This document shows positions 28,201 to 37,480 of a DNA stretch of 64,000 nt, piece after piece. The translations under genes were made by a program, and so were the position numbers. The stretch is from NCBI GenBank assembly GCA_944470555.2, contig OX104129.1, forward strand, positions 53,291,998 to 53,355,997, written 5' to 3'. Source of the stretch: Heterobilharzia americana (lineage: Eukaryota; Platyhelminthes; Trematoda; Strigeidida; Schistosomatidae). Numbering within the stretch: position 1 is the first letter of the stretch; every line of letters starts with the position of its first letter. The notes beneath the pieces were generated by a model. The model was not told the DNA's origin, ran no database searches, and saw only the letters and a list, made by a program, of their open reading frames with translations.

Positions 28201-31200
28201 AATGTTAGTCATTGATAAAAACTGTATTTCAAAATTGGATATCCTAGGAATCTATAAGTGAAGTGATAAAACATCAGTATGGAGCGAGACGCATAAAATG
28301 TAGTTACAACGTTATTTTGGAATAAGTAATTACTTTCGCTTGTTTTCATATTAAGATAATTAGTGTGAAGTCTATGAGACTTTGCTAAGGAATGCATAAT
28401 AAAATGTATCGTGAGATGGAGAGGCATATGATTCAGTCACACAGGATTATCTACTGGATAAGATTTCTGGAGCGATTTATTGCTTACAATTACTTATGTG
28501 ACCCGTTTCTATAAGACGTCCAGCTATAGATGAAGAGGGTTGTCTCACATCTGCTCTTATCAAAGTTTCAGACTCCATTTAGGTACATATTCTCCCACCC
28601 TCAATTCCATGGCTCAATTACTGATCCTTATCTATGTGTGTCCACAAACATACACACATACACACATATGTAAACCGGTAAACACAATGGAATGTAACGT
28701 AATCATTTAAGCAGTGTTTAGGTTTGTGTTGAAGCATTTGTTTTGTTCTTTACACAGTTATAAGCTTAGCTGCATAATAGATTTTCCAAATGGCTGATGT
28801 TAGCCTACGTCTCAAAACCATACTATCCAAATCCTCTTTGTTCAGTAGAGTGATATGAACACCCTTTTTAGGAACCATGTATAGAGATGGCTTTGGTGCC
28901 ATCTAATTTCTACACCGGTTTCTAAAATTCAACGGATATCCGTTTCCCATAATTGCAGCAAGTGCACGGAAGCCATTTAAAACAGATTTACAATCATGGC
29001 CTATTCTAGATCACGCGTAGTTTAAAGTTCATATTTGATTTTCCTGTCCCATTCCCAGGAAGACATTTTTTTAGTGATGACTGATGCATCTTCGGAATGA
29101 CCAAAGGTTTTCATCATGTAAAAGATCTCCACTTTTTCCTTACATGTATCAAATAGAAGGATTGGTCAGTTAAACAATAATCATTATCTTTTACTCATTC
29201 ATGAGTGTGAATTAGGATCATAAAAGCGGCTCAGTATTTTTGGCTACAGAAGGCAACAGAAACTTATCCGGACCAATTATGAGTGGCTGCTGACTACCAG
29301 TGTTGTCAAGTAGTATATTTTGACCAATTATGATCAGACCTACTGTCATTCACTACCATCTATCAAACTAACTCTTAGAGATGTAGCATAGTGGTTTAGT
29401 CAGTTCACAGTTTTAACAACACTGGTAAGCAGTTCTAATCCTAAGAGAATCTATATGGTTAACTGAAAAGTACAGGAATATATATATATATATAGGGTTT
29501 TTCAGTTACAATTTATCAATCTAAACTGGCTCCTGTCAAACAACTCAAACGAAATTAATGCACCCAAAATGGAATAGTTGCCAGTTTTTCACGTTAAAAC
29601 GATGAACTTATTGATTCGAATGACAATACCCACTTCTTTCATTGAATCACTGATTTTTTTTTCAAGAAGTTACCATCGATATCTGATTTCTACTAGGTCA
29701 CATCGCTTGAACTAGGGTGCAATTGAATATAGACTGTTATTGTGATTAATCATCAATCGTTTGACATCAAATTTATAACCGTCTTCAAATCATTATCGTG
29801 TTTTATGAATCTACATAAATTATCTTGTCTATCAATCAGTAAATTAGTTTACAAACAATTCTACATAAAATGTGCCTGGTAAACACTTGGTAATAATCAT
29901 GATGACTAATTTGACTTTCCAACTATAGAAACTGAAGAGAATATAAAGATATTGTTCATTGATACTGACTTATAATTTACAAAATGAAAATGTTTCGGTT
30001 TTTGGTATTATAAAATAATTTTGCGTCACAAACAGCTGATGAGAATGCAGAAAACTGCAAACAATTATCATCCCGTCATAGTTTCTGTTCTTATTTATTT
30101 AGCAGTAACAAATTGTATGATACATCAAGAGTTCTGTACACCCAGCCCAGCTGCTAATTATCACAACAAAAGTAGCGAACCAAGGTATTTGGTTAAACAG
30201 AAGAGATATGCAATAAACTACTGACGAAAGTAGTTGGAAACTATTCATACCGATCAGGAGATCGGTAAAGCACATGCTACACGGGATATATCGCACGGCA
30301 ACCTACTGTCTTCAAGGTTCATGAGGTAATCATTAATCCAATCTTTAAATACCTCAGGCGATAGACTATCAAACTCTGCTGCTGTTCTTTGTTTCAGATT
30401 ATTTACAACATTCGCAGATTCTGCAAGAGTTATAAGGCCTATACCAGTGTTTCATTCAGAATCAAACTGGATAGTTTTCTAATGAAGGCTAGATGGAGGT
30501 CAGTCAATCCGTCTTCCGAAGTGTTCCGTTGAAACATTTCTCCCGTCTTTTGTGAATTATCTGCAGAATCAGACTTCCTCGTTATCATTTGTCTAAACAT
30601 TGACTTTTTCACCCATTTCCTTGGCAAGTTCGGGTTATTGTCCAGTGCTACCTATTGGTGTTAACTACTCCACTTCTTAAGTTTTCACCTGCCCATCGGT
30701 GCTTACGATAAATCCTAACTCTTTTTCAATTTATACTTGAGTTGTTTTCATTTCTTATTGTCCTCTGAGCCCGCAAGAATGTATTAATGTGGATTATTTA
30801 ATTCAGGAGCTGCTGAAATCCACTGTCCGTTTCTAATATTTTTGGGAGAGTCGCTTACGGCCTTCAATGTTGTCTTTACAGCAGCATCAGCATAGACTTT
30901 GAGTTACGGCTGTCACACGTCCGTCCACTCAGTAGTACAACTTCACCATCTAACCCCGAACATAGTTTACTCATCTGTATTATAGCGGTAAACAATTTTT
31001 GCCTAGCAGACGTTCCTGGCACAGTAGGACCAGGAGGAACAAATTTCCTCACCAGCATAGCACTTTGGGCCATGTCTACACTTATCACATAATACCGCTG
31101 TAGTTTTAGCCTGGTGAAGACTATCCTATTTATTGAGTAACAATTTTACAGAACACAGCATAGTTATTTAATTAGTTTTAATTCGTTTTGTTGAATATAC

Positions 31201-31544
31201 ATAAATACTTTTGTGCAGCTTTCCAAAATGAGATAACGAAAAGAACGCTTTTCTACTATTGCATCGTTTTTAGCATAAAAAGTTAAATTTCAACAATAGT
31301 TTGGTAAGAGTAGCATTTATCGGAACAAAAGGTAAAGATAGCACACAAACCGTTTACCTGATATTTTAAAGTCTTTGAGAAATGGTATCGACATAAATTT
31401 CTGAATACGTTCATAGTCTGTATTACATTTTTCAAATCCAGGAAGCCAGGGTAAATTGTACGAGGATGGACTCATCTCTGCAACCGATTCCATAACGAGG
31501 TCACAAAACCGATATAAATCACTGTTCGCAGTAACCATATTCAT
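1103..31544 (-). CDS. SMYD4: SMYD4-type TPR/SET/MYND protein, seven coding exons
   Basis: The gene joins 31544-31358, 27851-27568, 17893-17419, 13426-13305, 11445-11119, 8375-8172 and 2161-1103. Every junction has AG/GT borders and all phases agree, giving 886 codons including the stop (885 residues; from memory human SMYD4 is about 800). Domain order is seen directly: an N-terminal helix-rich exon, TPR-like repeats (about residues 65-200), the start of SET (GWHIVAARTIEPGELLI, about 303-320), a MYND zinc finger split across exons 4 and 5, then the SET core with NHSC (about 665-668), YGNYG (about 697-701) and post-SET cysteines (about 724-729). SMYD proteins are SET-domain lysine methyltransferases; substrate and location here are unknown. 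Introns are large because retroelements fill them. SMYD4 is chosen over SMYD1/2/3 because TPRs precede SET. Confidence 0.87.
2400..2838 (-). repeat. pair of diverged direct repeats at the Penelope-like element 3' side
   Basis: Segments 2400-2536 and 2695-2838 are about three-quarters identical by eye. Both contain GCACTGTGGTA, TAATTCCAT and a GATTACRTTTCG core. They lie immediately downstream (minus orientation) of the Penelope-like coding remains. Penelope-like elements often carry partial tandem copies (pseudo-LTRs), which would explain the pair. Confidence 0.5.
2850..3960 (-). mobile_element. Penelope-like retroelement fragment (RT C-terminal part + GIY-YIG nuclease), pseudogene
   Basis: The frame at 3945-3676 gives LKGIAMGSPISPIVADMFM and FLYVDDMF, the fingers/palm motifs of reverse transcriptase. 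The overlapping frame at 3701-3117 gives LDTSVYRKPSHSNRYLDF, a hallmark of Penelope-like RTs. It then runs into an Asn/Ser-rich linker and VLPYKKGTSETLHKILNKAG. Past a stop, NPCNDCEG and SEHKNLA plus His-containing stretches (about 3055-2870) resemble the GIY-YIG endonuclease domain. The 5' half is missing, and stops and a frameshift make it a pseudogene. It lies sense to the SMYD4-like gene in intron 6. Confidence 0.75.
4565..6190 (+). mobile_element. decayed RTE-type non-LTR retrotransposon fragment 1
   Basis: Broken frames give endonuclease pieces (CIFIVSGYARLTAARMK, matching the element's [17 protein letters not shown]) and an LQLCADH segment. A linker segment SEHLRKDSETWRSE and later RT pieces around 6110-6190 follow. 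Many stops occur. It belongs to an older subfamily than copies A and B. Confidence 0.6.
6220..7500 (+). mobile_element. decayed RTE-type non-LTR retrotransposon fragment 2
   Basis: It starts in the linker (VSKRQWISRTSYELIDG; DEERNQLKRKMTKRLRVNRE) and passes through the RT motif AGFDSLRPEVFKDGG (about 6690-6725). A frame at 6961-7362 with VLEDRHIYRQPKLAK and GVPSEYVTLIKAFYTNSR follows, then a 3' UTR to about 7490. The same linker occurs earlier at 5500-5640, so this is a second insertion rather than a continuation of fragment 1. Confidence 0.62.
8172..8375 (-). CDS. SMYD4: SMYD4-like coding exon 6
   Basis: Acceptor AATTTACTTTAG and donor CTTGAA|GTAAGT enclose exactly 68 open codons in phase 0. 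The product includes DLWQRCVAAVYLTLCLE, which resembles the helix before the SET core in SMYD4. The rest has no motif I recognise. Its placement rests on phase, splice sites and gene order. Confidence 0.75.
8376..11118 (-). other. SMYD4 intron 5, no recognised gene
   Basis: AT-rich intron with the (AAT)n tract at 10555. Short ORFs (for example 9128-9313, 9417-9662) show no motif, and I treat them as chance. A tRNA-like B-box word GTTCAAATC at about 8740 may mark an old SINE. Confidence 0.6.
10555..10598. repeat. (AAT)n microsatellite
   Basis: About 14 uninterrupted trinucleotide units in SMYD4 intron 5. No LINE sequence adjoins it, unlike the tract at 16182. Confidence 0.95.
11119..11445 (-). 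CDS. SMYD4: SMYD4-like coding exon 5 (second half of MYND finger)
   Basis: The acceptor CATTTTCCGAG precedes GTGGGGTTTTGTAGTG. The exon begins VGFCSEACEQAAW and continues to WHCFECG, supplying the remaining Cys/His ligands of the MYND finger. The helical inter-SET segment WLAFALLARTSPTTLNRLVK follows. It ends in phase 0 at GTCAAG|GTAGGTGAAA. It has 109 codons with no stop. Confidence 0.85.
13305..13426 (-). CDS. SMYD4: SMYD4-like coding exon 4 (first half of MYND finger)
   Basis: This is a 122-nt exon with acceptor TTTTCTAATAG and donor ACTCAG|GTAGTG. It encodes GELLIRDTPYSCRL, the SET strand that follows the exon-3 EPG. It then encodes FNCYRCSKRCINLIPCRNC, the first four zinc ligands of a MYND finger (CxxC and CxxC). 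It is too short to stand out as an ORF; phase and homology to the neighbouring exons identify it. Confidence 0.85.
14345..14660. repeat. degenerate tandem repeat, unit about 75-80 bp
   Basis: The motif GAAATGAAAA..ATG.GTNAAGTGCTGTCA..GAAG.GTAAAATGGYGATAATGA recurs two to three times with drift. The text is purine-rich with many GTGAAG/TGATAA words. No coding potential was seen. Confidence 0.45.
15763..16232 (+). mobile_element. 5'-truncated EN-RT element 3' end with (AAT)n tail
   Basis: From 15794 the sequence is nearly identical to the last 400 bases of the EN-RT copies and ends in a long (AAT)n tract. It is flanked by ATAGGATGGCACGAA at 15748-15762 and 16233-16247, a target-site duplication (the first bases may blend with the tail). 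Bases 15763-15793 are not from the element and form part of a small hairpin. Confidence 0.8.
16182..16234. repeat. (AAT)n microsatellite, tail of LINE fragment
   Basis: About 17 units, much longer than the 3-5 units at the ends of the full-length copies, so probably expanded after insertion. Confidence 0.93.
17419..17893 (-). CDS. SMYD4: SMYD4-like coding exon 3 (third TPR, linker, start of SET)
   Basis: The acceptor TTCTTTACATTCAG is followed by YNFPIDRRPRLLVRRAQ and the TPR-like SLYLLGRNKEALEEYDNCLE. A low-complexity Lys/Glu/Asn linker follows, then FGWHIVAARTIEPG, the N-terminal strand of a SET domain. The donor is GAACCAG|GTTAGA in phase 1, and the split glycine codon is completed by exon 4. 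The linker is lineage-specific in appearance. Confidence 0.84.
18025..19800 (-). mobile_element. decayed antisense RTE-type fragment
   Basis: Read on the minus strand it covers endonuclease, linker and RT segments parallel to 60700-62700 of copy B. Examples are MLFNFIIDVLIEMSLPSSDF just above 18100, and around 19700 a stretch matching [13 protein letters not shown]. Many stops and indels. It lies sense to the SMYD4-like gene in intron 2. Confidence 0.65.
21431..24414 (+). mobile_element. EN-RT non-LTR element copy 1 (5'-truncated, inactive)
   Basis: Homologous to copies 2 and 3 from ACTCTCCAAAC onward. The endonuclease part includes MNTKLGADNTGREITMGREA and GGTVFKHKDIHKAIWISPDT. RT pieces include PDGIPPEPL (frame broken), GVKQGCLLSPM and GSETWRVTK. 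Shared lesions: TGA at 22839-22841 and 23365-23367, and an FASDD box at 23557-23571 in place of FADD. It ends in (TAA)n. No clear target-site duplication was found. Compared with copies 2/3 it keeps 12 extra bases near 22738. Confidence 0.85.
24640..25060 (-). mobile_element. RTE 3'-end fragment
   Basis: GGGATTACTGCGTAACGGTTCAAGTTGCCAC parallels the antisense 3' UTR of copy B (59655-59700), in pieces. ATTCCGAATCATATCCA and CGGTTGTCACATAGA follow in the same order as the fragment at 37150-37480. It is non-coding. Confidence 0.55.
25061..27567 (-). other. SMYD4 intron 2, right part, unassigned
   Basis: AT-rich sequence without long frames or recognisable repeats. The ORFs at 25264-25515 and 27146-27328 have no motif I can name. 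Confidence 0.5.
27568..27851 (-). CDS. SMYD4: SMYD4-like coding exon 2 (TPR repeats)
   Basis: The acceptor TTCATTTAG precedes TTTCTAACC. Phase-1 carry-over from exon 1 creates a valine codon. The exon encodes two TPR-like helical pairs, GNEAWRTNKISLALRYYTEA and GYGNRSCVLSRIGVHEAVLQ. It ends in phase 0 at GTTTTAGAT|GTACGA. TPRs are protein-interaction repeats and precede the SET domain in SMYD4. Confidence 0.82.
29479..29495. repeat. (TA)n microsatellite
   Basis: A run of about 8 TA units in SMYD4 intron 1. A similar tract lies at 40761-40774. Confidence 0.85.
30305..31095 (-). mobile_element. internally deleted RTE element
   Basis: On the minus strand the 5' UTR (MAQSAMLVRKFVPPGPTVPG, matching [19 protein letters not shown] of copies A/B) joins directly, near 30890, to the linker region (KNIRNGQWISAAPELNNP). 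It continues to AEFDSLSPEVFKDW near 30350 and stops there. About 1.4 kb (5' UTR end and the whole endonuclease) is missing. GCAGCATCAGCAT lies at the join. Confidence 0.65.
31358..31544 (-). CDS. SMYD4: SMYD4-like coding exon 1 (start codon)
   Basis: This exon starts at the ATG at 31544 and encodes about 62 residues, including SSYNLPWLPGFEKC. It ends in phase 1 at a good donor (ATATCAG|GTAAAC). The length before the first TPR matches the short N-terminal region of SMYD4 proteins. The ATG is directly preceded by CTTGTAGCAG, which also resembles an acceptor, so an additional upstream exon cannot be excluded. Confidence 0.72.
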
Positions 31545-32369
31545 CTGCTACAAGAGGCGCATATCTATTGATACCACAAAAAAAGAAAAGACAGATCTAT
31601 GTAGGATATCATTGTAAGTTCATTTGGCGAAGTATTAATATGTGAAGCATCAACATAATTTTAATTACTGAAAGTTATAAGCAAGGCGAAAAATAGTTGA
31701 ATCTTTAGACTGTTCCTATAAAGCGAATTTGCAGGCAACAGGATATCTTCGTGCTTCGTATCTATACTATACGATGCATATGTAACCCCAAGGTGTGTTA
31801 AGCTTGCCATAAGATATGAAATGACCTTGCTCAAGCTCATAAGTACACTTTTTAAAAGCAAGTCATTCACGTTGCACACAGACAAACTACTTCAAACTTA
31901 TGTAATCAGCAGAACTTGTTGAACAATGCAAATCAGTTACAACTAGTGTGCACATGGGATTTTAATCATTCATAGCATTTCCTGATATCAGTCCACCATC
32001 ATTATTGGTTAATTATTATGATCATTTGATATTTAATTTTGTTAAGGTGATAAGTACGTGATATGCGCTTCAACTAAACATGCTAAATACAATTACGCCA
32101 AAAAATCTACACAACAGAGAATCATATACATTCAGCTTATTGAAACCGATAACCACACGAATTTAGTCAGTTAGAAATATAACGCAAAAGGCAGGCGAAA
32201 TTAATCCCGCTTCTTCGCTTTATGCTGAATCCTCAGCTGAACAATCATAATAAAAACATAGTAAACACGTGATAGTAACTCAGGGCTATCAACATAACGA
32301 CAGATTAGTGACTACGACGTGATGTCTAAAATATCACCTGTCATTATTCTTCGCAGGCTTTGCAAAATG

Positions 32370-32781
32370 CATCGGAAACTAACCAGAGAGGATTAGGCGG
32401 GGTTTCATTCAGGTCACGAATACATTGATCAGGAGTTCGCTTCCCACCATATGGTCTAACAGTGACATTGACTACGGACCAACAATCGTTGTTTCTAGAT
32501 ATTACGACTTAATCTAGATTCCTTCGCACTCTAGAAATATAGGTTGGATACGAGTGTCCCAGAGAAGACGCCAACATCATTTACATAAAACCCTCATATA
32601 AAGTGGTGGAATAAAACCACCAATCCACAACAGTAGGGATACACACGGTTTCTCGATTCTACCACTGCTAGTTATTTTGCTATCGAAGATGTAGGTGTCT
32701 CGTAGTGGTGCAGACCTGTTGTCAGTTGAAAAACTACTGTGCGGAAGTACATGGGTTATTCAAATCTTAACCAGCATGCAT
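32370..32781 (+). mobile_element. older RTE element, left part (interrupted by EN-RT copy 2)
   Basis: Contains RT-like pieces such as an AGF/H-SGHEYIDQ match (about 32390-32440) to AGFRPGRGCIDQ of copy B. Heavily decayed; the middle is hard to read. Its continuation lies after copy 2. Confidence 0.42.
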
Positions 32782-32792
32782 ATTTAAGCCTG
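32782..32792 (+). repeat. target-site duplication, left, of EN-RT copy 2
   Basis: ATTTAAGCCTG recurs at 36153-36163 immediately after the (TAA)n tail. GCCTG may partly be microhomology with the element's 5' end. Confidence 0.75.
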
Positions 32793-35700
32793 GTTAAATA
32801 GTTCACCAGTTACTAGTCGGTCCTAAGCCCACGTAAACAGGGAAGGTTGGGCATAGGGCTAGCAACCCTACCCAGGAAAACAAATATAACCGCTAAAGAA
32901 ACTTCAAAGCACAAACAAAATATAAAAAATAATAACAAAATTATTCCTCTCTGGAATCGGAGAGACGAAATGACTCCAGTTGGTGAAAGCCTGTCTTCGG
33001 GAAGCCAATTGGCCGAGCCGATGTGTCTTCTCTCCCTCGATGAAAGCGAAAGTAAACGTGGGGACATGGATTGTTCGCACCATGTTTGAACCCAGCAAGG
33101 CAGCCCAGATTGCAAGCGAGGTGAAGAGGTATCACATTGAAGTGCTTGGAATTTGAGAAAGCAGATGGAATGGGAGTGGACTCTCCAAACTGTCAACTGG
33201 AGAGGAGAGTCAATAATCTACTCCGATATTGTCACCCAGACGACAACCACAAGCACACTGAGTTTTCCAGTGGCTATCATTATGTCCCCAACAGCATCAA
33301 AGGCTCTCATGCAGTGGGAACCAATCTCCTCCAGGATCAGGATCATCACAGCAAGGTTCAACTCAAAAGGAAGGAAAGTCACAATCATACAATGCTACAC
33401 TACTCACCTACAAATAATGTAGATGAAGAGAAAAAGGAGGAATTCTACCGACAACCGCAATCAACACTGGACAAGACCACACTGCAGTTGGCGATATCAA
33501 AATTATAATGGGTGGGGCGACATGAATACCAAACTGGGAGCAGACAACACAGGAAGAGAAATAACCATGGGTCGAGAAGCGCTAGGTGACGTGATGAACG
33601 ACAATGGAGAATTGTTTGCAGAATTCTGTGCATTCAACGATTTGGTGATTGGAGGCACTGTGTTCAAGCACAAGGATATCCACAAAGCGATATGGATTTC
33701 ACCAGACACCACGACACACTAAAAACCAGATCGACTTTATCTCAATCTCAAGAAAATGGAGACGCAGTCAGCCTAAATGACACAAGGTCAAGAAGAGGAG
33801 CAGATGTAGGTTCACACCACTCACCATCTAGTGCAAGGAACCTTCAAAATCAAGTTAAAAGCCTTCAAGGAAGCTGGTGATAGACCACAGTTCAGGTACA
33901 ACACTCGGAAACTGAACTGAAGGATGAAACTACAAAGGAGATCTTCACGTCGGCCAGCCATCAAGACAAAATGGGAGATATCGAGGAACATCCCCAAAGA
34001 AACCTGTGTGCAAGAACACTGGAAGTCTTTGAAAGCTATGTGGAAAGAAACCTGCACAACCGTATTAGGAAGGAAGAAGAAAGAAGACAAGGATTGAATC
34101 TCGACGGATACCTGGAAGCTGATAGAGCAGGGAGAGGAAGATGGTGATGGTGAAGCAGAAGATAAACCAGTGCAAGGATGCTCAACGACAAGAGGAACTG
34201 AGCACAATGTATAAAACACTACACTGAACAAAGAAGTGAAGAAGAATGCACGCAAAGACAAATTACACTTCTATGAAACACTAGCAAGTGAAGCAGAACA
34301 CGCTGCATGTAAGAGGGACACAGACCTGACAACATTGTATCAAATAACCAGGTTGCTATCTAGGAAGAGATCAACACAGATGAAACCAATTATAGATGAT
34401 GACGGAAATTTAATTAGGAGGGAAGAGAAACAGAGTAAACAATGGGCCGACCACTTCAAGAAGCTCTTGAATCGACCACCACCAGCAACACAAATACCAC
34501 CTGCAGCCGCTGAACCACAAACAAACATAAATCCTCCAACAAAAATGGAAGTCCTGAGCTCCATAAACCTACTGAAATGAGGGAAAGCAGCAGGACCAGA
34601 CGGGATACCGCCAGAACCACTGACAACAGACACAGAGACAACAGCGGACATGCTCACACCACTATTGTAGGTGTGGAAGGAAGAGAAGGTACCTGGCTAG
34701 TGATTGGAAGAAGGGTTACCTTGTCAAACTGCCGAAGAAGGGAGACCTCAGTGTTTGCAAGAACTGGCGCGGAATCACTCTCCTGTCCACCCAAAGCAAG
34801 CAAAATATTAAGCCACATCATCCTGGAGAGGCTTAAAGATGCACTGGATTCAAAACTACGACCGGAATAGGCTGGCTGGTTTCAGGAAGTACGAATCATG
34901 TGCAGACCAAATTGCTACGCTTCACATCATCATAGAACAGAGCACAGAATGGCAGTCAACTGGATCTCTACCTCAACTTCATCGACTTTGAGAAGGCTTT
35001 TGACAGCGTCGACCGAGAAGTAATTTGGAAACTGCTTCATTACTACGGAGTACCGCAAACCTTTATCAATCTCATTCAACAACTATATGAAGACGCCACA
35101 TGACAAGTAATTCACAATGGGAAGCTCAGTGATGCTTTTGAAGTTAAGTGAAGACAGGAGTGAAACAAGGTTGTCTACTATCTCCCATGATATTCCTGAT
35201 TGCGGTCGACTGGATCATGCAGCAAACAGTAGGCAGCGAGAAGAGGGGGATACGCTGGCTGGACTGCGGAAAAGAACCTAGAAGACTTGGATTTCGCCAG
35301 CGATGACTTGTGCCTGATGTCACATAAACTTGAAGATCTACAGGCAAAAACTAACAAGTTGACAGAAGAGGCGAGGCAGCGAAGACGGGACTTCAAGTGA
35401 ATATAGAGGAGACAGAGGTGATGAAGATACCTCACCGACAACTCCTACAACAACAACAGCAACAAACTCCAGTCACCATCAATGGGAGAAACTTAAAGGA
35501 AGTAACCTCCTTCACTTATCTAGGAAGCACTGTTTCAACTACAGGCGGCACAGACACAGACAAGGATGTCAAAGTCAGAATCGGAAAAGACAGCAAGACA
35601 GGCGTTCATTAGCCTGAAACCAGTGTGGAGATCTTCTGCACTCAGCATATGGAACAAGATCCGGATTTTCAACACAAACCCAGTCAAGTCAGTGCCTCTG

Positions 35701-36152
35701 TATGGTTCAGAGACTTGGCGCGTCACGAAAAAGGGATTTCCAATAAACTACAGACATTCATCAACAACTGCTTACGCTGACTCGTTACTGAAGATCAGAT
35801 GGCCAGAAAGAATAAGCAACAAGGAGCTCTGGCTGGTAACGAACCAACCAACAACCTATCACACAACAAATATGCAGAAGGAAGTGGAGATGGATTGGAT
35901 TGGGCATACACTGAGAAGGCCGACTGGGGACATCACGCGTCAGGCCAGTAGCTCGAGTGGAATCCCCATGGGAAGCGACGAGTTGGACGTCCGAGCGTGA
36001 CATGGAGTATATCGTGTGAGGAGGAAATGAGAGCTTCTGGGCTGTCGTGGAGCCAGGTTTAAAAGATTTCAGAGAACAGAGTTCACTGGAGACGTGCTAC
36101 TGAAGCCCTGTGTTCCATTAGGAACCCAAGGGACTAATAATAATAAATAATG
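32793..36152 (+). mobile_element. EN-RT non-LTR element copy 2 (full length, inactive)
   Basis: The 3.36-kb insertion is flanked by ATTTAAGCCTG at 32782-32792 and 36153-36163. It carries a 5' UTR, an endonuclease region and an RT region, all interrupted by stops and frameshifts: TGA at 33154-33156 where the endonuclease glutamate motif begins, TGA at 34578-34580, TGA at 35101-35103, and FASDD at 35293-35307. The tail is (TAA)n. It interrupts an older RTE element. Confidence 0.87.
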
Positions 36153-36163
36153 ATTTAAGCCTG
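36153..36163 (+). repeat. target-site duplication, right, of EN-RT copy 2
   Basis: Perfect 11-base match to 32782-32792. Confidence 0.75.
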
Positions 36164-36930
36164 TGCTTTGCACCATCGAAGTTGGAGTTTCTTCTATGAT
36201 ATTGGTAGAAGCCTGTATTTGCACTGGAAATTAGCGGTGAATCATAGGAAGTTGTCGATAAGTCACCATACTTGGGTAGTTGTATGAGTGCTGGTGACGT
36301 GAGTGGTGAGATCTTCAAATACATATACCGAAGGTCAGTGTGGAATACAACAATCTGGGTGACCTATATCGCCATTTAAATTTTAGCCTTGCTGTAAGAA
36401 TAGTGCGTACAAAGCAGTGACGAGGACAGTTCAGTTATACGCTTGTAAAGCCTGACTTATCCAGTCTGAAGATATCCAACAAATCTGCATATTCAGTCAA
36501 CTGTCTTCATGGGATCGCTATCATCAAAAGAATCACCGAATAAGCTATTCTGAGGTGAGGTAGGGCGTCATTCACTGAATGAAGTCTTCTTGAACAGCAG
36601 GGAAAGTTGGCTTGGAGACGTGCCAATTACGTCATTTCAGTGGCTTTCATATTGTTCACTTGCCCGGCGACTGGCTGAGAGAAGCTGAGGTGTGGTGATT
36701 GTGCTGTGGCACTGTCGGACGACAGACAGTTGTATCGGGTTTGCATGTCAGTGATTCAGGACTCAATCAATGAGATCTGAAAGACTGTAAAACTCAGTGG
36801 CTTGAGACAACGGCAAACATGGCTGAGAAGTAAAATCAGTAGCGACCACGCTGTAGCCTCTTAGTTCCTCTTGTTACCAAGAGGTCAAAGGAAAGTAATA
36901 AACGCTACTTCTAATGAAGGCGATGACTGT
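36164..36930 (+). mobile_element. older RTE element, right part (RT C-terminus and 3' end)
   Basis: Begins CFAPSKLEFLL, parallel to FSPPKCKFLLQDW of copy B. The YLGS-like segment, VQLYACKA..QSEDIQQICIFSQ (parallel to [22 protein letters not shown]) and an ending TQWLETTANMAEK ([12 protein letters not shown] in copy A) follow. It is full of stops and sits directly after copy 2's target-site duplication. Confidence 0.6.
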
Positions 36931-37149
36931 TTTGTAAACTGATTTGAAACTTTTCTTCCGTTGTGTTTATTTTTTATTTCTCCATATAACTTTAGTCATG
37001 TTATTTGTATGGCGTATCTTACACTCATACCAGCTAAAAAATGAATTTAGAGCACATCGACGAGTTCTATCCCATTACACAAATTCGAAAGGTGGTCGAT
37101 ATCTTCAATGCGCTCCTTTTACATAGTCAGTTACTAAACAACCACATAG

Positions 37150-37480
37150 GAACTGGAATTACTGAGTAAAGATTCAAGTTACCGCACCTCGCGGTAAAAG
37201 TTATCACTATGAAAGAAAACAATGAAATATTAAAAGTGGTAAAAACAGGGAAGAAAGGGTAAGATGATAGCAAAATGTGAAAAGATTATGCGTGGCTATT
37301 TCTGAGCCAATGAAGTTGATTCCAAGCCATATCACAGACTCCAACCACCAATCTCGGTTGTCACTTGGACTCTAACCAGCGAGTCTACATTCCCCTATAC
37401 AGTGCGGATCAACTGTTGAAGACTTCATACACTGAAGCCAAGTATTAATCTGACCACCTTTAACCTTTTTTAGTCCAAAC
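37150..37480 (-). mobile_element. RTE 3'-end fragment
   Basis: The plus-strand text AAGCCATATCACAGACTCCAACC and GAAGACTTCATACACTG follows the antisense 3' end of copies B and C. Non-coding and decayed. Confidence 0.5.

Noticed and set aside
29380..29450. tRNA-like words (TAGCATAGTGG and AGTTCTAATCC)
   Set aside because: Spacing and words suggest an old SINE head, but no cloverleaf could be drawn; similar single B-box words at about 8740, 17000, 24955 and 46450 were also not called.
32813..33196. 127-codon minus ORF, repeated at 41325-41708
   Set aside because: Antisense to the 5' region of the EN-RT element; repeated only because the element is.
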